Part shown: piece after piece, positions 61,072 to 64,000 of the stretch
Layout: each line of letters opens with the position of its first letter
How positions within the stretch are numbered: position 1 is the stretch's first letter
Source: UBA11346 sp038318565
Lineage (GTDB): Bacteria > Planctomycetota > UBA11346
Length of the DNA: 64,000 nt
Direction of reading: 5' to 3'
Assembly: GCA_038318565.1 (NCBI GenBank)
Contig: JBBQCI010000003.1
Coordinates: 33,482 to 97,481, forward strand
Notes under the pieces: generated by a model
The model's input: only the letters and a program-made list of their open reading frames with translations
Databases searched by the model: none
Told to the model about the DNA's origin: nothing
Program-made: the position numbers and the translations under genes

Positions 61072-61509
61072 TCAGTGTTGATCAGACAGACTTGCGACGA
61101 TCAGGGAGACTTCGTGTTCCAGAGTTCTAGCGGTCTCCTCGTACACTGCATCATCGCCGCCAAACGGGTCCTGAACGCCGCCGCGATCCGCTGCGACGAC
61201 ATGGATCCTTGCTGCGGGTACCCCAAGAGAACGTACGTAAGCGGCATGTCGTGAGCTGACCGTGTACATACGATCAAACACGGCTACGTCGAGACTGTCA
61301 ACCGGCCGGCTACGGTGTCCCGACAAATCAAGCATACGCCGGGACATGGCCGCACGTGCGCTCGCCGAGGGAGGGTCGCCGTGGTGTGCTCCAGTTCCTG
61401 CGCTTTCCACTGTTGCAGTCAGCCCAGCCCTGCGCAATGCAGCGTCCAGCAACACCGCCATCATCGGGCTTCGACAGGTGTTGCCGGTGCAGACGCAGAG
61501 GATGCGCAT
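61072..61509 (-). CDS. Low-molecular-weight protein-tyrosine phosphatase
   Basis: 145 residues. The catalytic P-loop CVCTGNTCRS (CX5R) is at the N-terminus, and the general-acid Asp lies in QDPFGG near residue 117. Could also act on arginine phosphate (YwlE-like; Thr in the loop as CTGNTCRS favours that group). It lies between purD (5 bases) and the Ser/Thr kinase. Confidence 0.88.
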   Translation of the reverse strand: MRILCVCTGNTCRSPMMAVLLDAALRRAGLTATVESAGTGAHHGDPPSASARAAMSRRMLDLSGHRSRPVDSLDVAVFDRMYTVSSRHAAYVRSLGVPAARIHVVAADRGGVQDPFGGDDAVYEETARTLEHEVSLIVASLSDQH

Positions 61510-61514
61510 ACTGC

Positions 61515-62798
61515 TCAGGCCTTTTTCCTGGCTTCCTTGCGCTTGCCGATGTCACGCCGGCAGTGCTTGCCGTGGAAGCTGATCGCATCGCAGCCGGCAT
61601 AGGCGATATCGCGGGCCTGGTCCAGATCGACACCCAGACCAACCACCGACAGGACCCGGCCGCCGGCAGTCAGGAGTTCGCCATCCTTCTCTTTGGTACC
61701 GGCATGGAAGATCACAGCGCCACGACCTTCCGCCGCTGGTATGCCCTCCACGCTCAATCCTGCCTTGAAGTCGCCTGGATAGCCGCCGCTGGCCAAGGTC
61801 ACGCATACTGCGGTGCGAGGGTCCCACTCGAGGTCCAACTGGTCAAGCCGCCCGTCAAGCGAGGCCAGGCAGATCTCGGCCAGATCGCTCTTGAGACGAG
61901 GCATCAGTGCCTGGCATTCCGGGTCGCCAAAACGCACGTTGTATTCCAGCACCTTCGGACCGGCGTCGGTCAGCATCAGACCCATGTAGAGCAGACCGAC
62001 GTAGGGCCGGCCTTCATGAACCAGTCCGGACATCGTCGGCACGACGATGCGGCGGACGATCTCGTCTTCGGTGCGCGTGTTGACCAGCCCGGGAACCGGG
62101 GAGAAGGCCCCCATCCCGCCAGTGTTCGGACCCTCGTCACCATCGAAGACCTGCTTGTGGTCCTGCACCAGGTCGAGCATGACCGCATTGTGCCCATCGC
62201 AGAAGGCGAAGACCGAAATCTCCTCGCCGCGTAGGAGTTCTTCAACCACCACACGCGAGCCGGCCTCCTTGCCGAATTCGTGCTTTTCCATCATGCGGAC
62301 CACGGCGTCGATCGCCTCCTCGGTCCCCTTGGCGACGGTCACGCCTTTGCCGGCGGCGAGTCCGTCGGTCTTGACCACGCAGGGCCCATCAATCTCGCGG
62401 ATATGGGCGATCGCGTCGGCGCTTTTGGTGAAGGCGTGGAAACGTGCCGTCGGGATGTTGTGTCGACGCAGGAACTCCTTCATGTCGACTTTGGAACCTT
62501 CCAGGCGGGCGGCCGCCTTGGAGGGTCCCCAGCACTTCAGGCCCTTTTCCTTGAACAGGTCGACGATGCCGAGGGTCAACGGAACCTCGGGACCGACCAC
62601 GGTCAGGTCGATGCGCTGCTGGATAGCAAAACGCAGCAGCCCCTCGATGTCTTCTGCCTTGATGGCGACATTCGTCGCGATCCGCGCCGTGCCGGGATTA
62701 CCCGGGGCAACAAATACCGCGTCGACCTTTGGGCTCTGCTTGAGTTTCCACGCCAAGGCGTGCTCGCGCCCGCCTCCACCGACGACCAGGACCTGCAT
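61515..62798 (-). CDS. purD: Phosphoribosylamine-glycine ligase
   Basis: 427 residues from the ATG at 62798, six bases after GGAGG (MQVLVVGGGGREHALAWKLK). ATP-grasp core: VVKTDGLAAGKGVTVA, GPNTGGMGAFSPVP and EYNVRFGDPECQALM. Second step of purine synthesis. Heads a unit with the LMW phosphatase. Confidence 0.97.
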   Translation of the reverse strand: MQVLVVGGGGREHALAWKLKQSPKVDAVFVAPGNPGTARIATNVAIKAEDIEGLLRFAIQQRIDLTVVGPEVPLTLGIVDLFKEKGLKCWGPSKAAARLEGSKVDMKEFLRRHNIPTARFHAFTKSADAIAHIREIDGPCVVKTDGLAAGKGVTVAKGTEEAIDAVVRMMEKHEFGKEAGSRVVVEELLRGEEISVFAFCDGHNAVMLDLVQDHKQVFDGDEGPNTGGMGAFSPVPGLVNTRTEDEIVRRIVVPTMSGLVHEGRPYVGLLYMGLMLTDAGPKVLEYNVRFGDPECQALMPRLKSDLAEICLASLDGRLDQLDLEWDPRTAVCVTLASGGYPGDFKAGLSVEGIPAAEGRGAVIFHAGTKEKDGELLTAGGRVLSVVGLGVDLDQARDIAYAGCDAISFHGKHCRRDIGKRKEARKKA

Positions 62799-62897
62799 GC
62801 TGCCTCCGTTGGTCGGGGATGGTGGGCAACCGCCGGGCCTGGCAACCACGGGTAATCAGGTGGACACCGCGACACGACCACGAGACTCCGCGCCTTC

Positions 62898-64000
62898 ATG
62901 GCAGCAGCCCCATCCAGCGCCCGCCCAAGCCTGGTACCCGCAATAGCCACCACCTTCATGGTTGGCTGTGGCTTCGCAGCCCTGAAGTTCGTCCTCATTG
63001 GCCGCATCGCCCTTGATTGGGATCCGACCGCAGCCGGGTCGCTGGATGCCCTGCCCTGGCAATGGCTGCGTGATGTGGTGCTGGCGTGCCATCAGCGTGG
63101 CGGCCTGCAGGAGGCGGTCTCGCAGTCGATGAGCGTCGTGCTGACCTTCGGCCTGCTCATAGGCTTCCCAATTAATGGTCCGCTGGCCGGTACCTGGCGC
63201 TGCGACCGCCTGTTCGCCGTGTCCACCGCGGCGGTGGGTTTTGGCTGCCTGATGGCCTTGTGGAGCAACCCCTGGCTGTGGGCCTGCTTCATCGGTGTGT
63301 CCTATGGCGCAGCCTGTGCCGCTCGTGGCAAGATCGTGCCGCTGCTTGCGCTGGCCTCAGGCCACAGCAACACCATGGTCAGTGGAGCGATCAATGCTGC
63401 CCTCGCCCTAGGACTGATCGGCGGCACGATCATCGGTTCGTATGTCTCGCAGGAGATCCACAATGATGCGGCGAAGCACCTGATCCTGGTCGGCATCGCC
63501 GCCATCGGCGTCCTATCAGCGCTGTTCATCCGCCTACCAGAACCGGAATCGGTGCCGTTCCGCAAAGGCGTTGCCGCATTCATCACGGCAACCTCAATGC
63601 TGTTCCGCAAGCATTGGCCGTTGCTCGCCAGCGGTGGATTGGCCTGGGGCATCACAGCGGCGGCCAGTCTGGCCCTCTTCGTGCATGCGGTGGATGACCT
63701 GCACATGCAACGGGGACTGGCCTCAACTCTGGCCGCCTTCGCTGCGGTGGGTGCCATCATCGGCAATCTCGTGTCCCATCGGCTGGCCCATCGGCGCTAC
63801 GTCGTACTGTCGTTCGTCCTGCTGGCAGCAACTCTTGCCGCCTATCCCTACGTCGTGACGAGTGTGTACGGGGCAGCCACCATGGTCATGCTAATCGGAT
63901 TCCTCTTCGCCATGCCGGCGAATGTGCTGGATGCCAAGTTCCTGGCGAACGCCCACGAAGATGGCTTGGCCGGACTCGGCGGGACGGTGATGAGCTTCGT
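62898..64000 (+). CDS. MFS transporter, LplT-like (partial)
   Basis: Open from the ATG at 62898 (MAAAPSSARPSLVPAIATTF) through the end of the window, 367 codons visible. About nine hydrophobic segments are seen, including SVVLTFGLLIGFPINGPLAG, SGAINAALALGLIGGTIIGS and VMLIGFLFAMPANVLDAKF. The arrangement resembles the lysophospholipid transporter LplT branch of the major facilitator superfamily. Truncated by the window edge; divergent from purD. Confidence 0.75.
   Translation, partial: MAAAPSSARPSLVPAIATTFMVGCGFAALKFVLIGRIALDWDPTAAGSLDALPWQWLRDVVLACHQRGGLQEAVSQSMSVVLTFGLLIGFPINGPLAGTWRCDRLFAVSTAAVGFGCLMALWSNPWLWACFIGVSYGAACAARGKIVPLLALASGHSNTMVSGAINAALALGLIGGTIIGSYVSQEIHNDAAKHLILVGIAAIGVLSALFIRLPEPESVPFRKGVAAFITATSMLFRKHWPLLASGGLAWGITAAASLALFVHAVDDLHMQRGLASTLAAFAAVGAIIGNLVSHRLAHRRYVVLSFVLLAATLAAYPYVVTSVYGAATMVMLIGFLFAMPANVLDAKFLANAHEDGLAGLGGTVMSF

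Overview
This is a 64 kb bacterial chromosome window, GC-rich throughout. Gene content and style (a MoxR/Bat operon with Ig-like and TPR proteins, two-subunit class I fumarase, a CTC-type L25 next to prs, several Ser/Thr kinase and PP2C/SpoIIE signalling proteins, GntR/LacI sugar regulation) suggest a member of the PVC/Planctomycetota-like bacteria. This is inference: no rRNA gene is present to settle it. The genes are closely packed, and many start codons overlap the preceding stop (ATGA, GTGA).

Layout. 1-8242 (minus): a MoxR-DUF58-Bat operon for envelope or oxidative-stress functions. 8409-9767: a phosphatase-like lipoprotein and a monooxygenase-like protein. 9810-18878 (minus): replication and translation genes (holB, a zinc-less DUF2225-like secreted protein, rplU, RNase E/G, prfA, rpmE2, rplI, rpsR, ssb, rpsF, rpsT), then a TPR protein. 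20388-28293 (plus): def, an NtrB/NtrC-type sigma-54 pair, surE, a large unknown secreted protein, ilvC and a membrane-anchored unknown. 28312-38297 (minus): isochorismatase-like enzyme, PP2C and SpoIIE phosphatases, hisS, a glycosyltransferase-like protein, GH38 alpha-mannosidase with its GntR regulator, and metF. 38439-40959 (plus): prs, L25, TatD.

41779-46420 is a compact (4.64 kb) integrative element inserted in a tRNA-Glu gene. The intact tRNA is at its right end. The displaced original 3' part of the tRNA, with its terminator still beside it, is at the left end. The element carries a tyrosine integrase, an excisionase-like HTH protein, a small CxC/CxxC protein, a P4-like TOPRIM primase/helicase and four very small ORFs, mostly joined by stop/start overlaps. 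Phased GGGATAT heptamers (11-bp period) sit near both ends, and a long perfect inverted repeat made of GGTGACGCAT units lies near the end of the primase gene. There are no capsid, terminase, relaxase or recognisable cargo genes. This is the most unusual object in the window and looks like a satellite-type or cryptic minimal element.

46496-64000: MscS channel, ppk1 and ppx, ROK kinase (minus); a metallophosphoesterase and an adenosine-deaminase-like protein (plus); fumarase subunits, a lipoprotein and an inositol-phosphatase-family gene (minus), followed by a decayed partial duplicate of that last junction; tRNA-Leu(CAA); DUF4202, a Ser/Thr kinase with a repetitive tail, a low-molecular-weight phosphatase and purD (minus); and a partial MFS transporter (plus) running off the end.

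Other recurrent signals: a dispersed ~90-bp repeat found twice, each time just downstream of a gene's 3' end in the same relative orientation; low-complexity C-terminal tails on several ribosomal proteins; and at least three decayed gene fragments.
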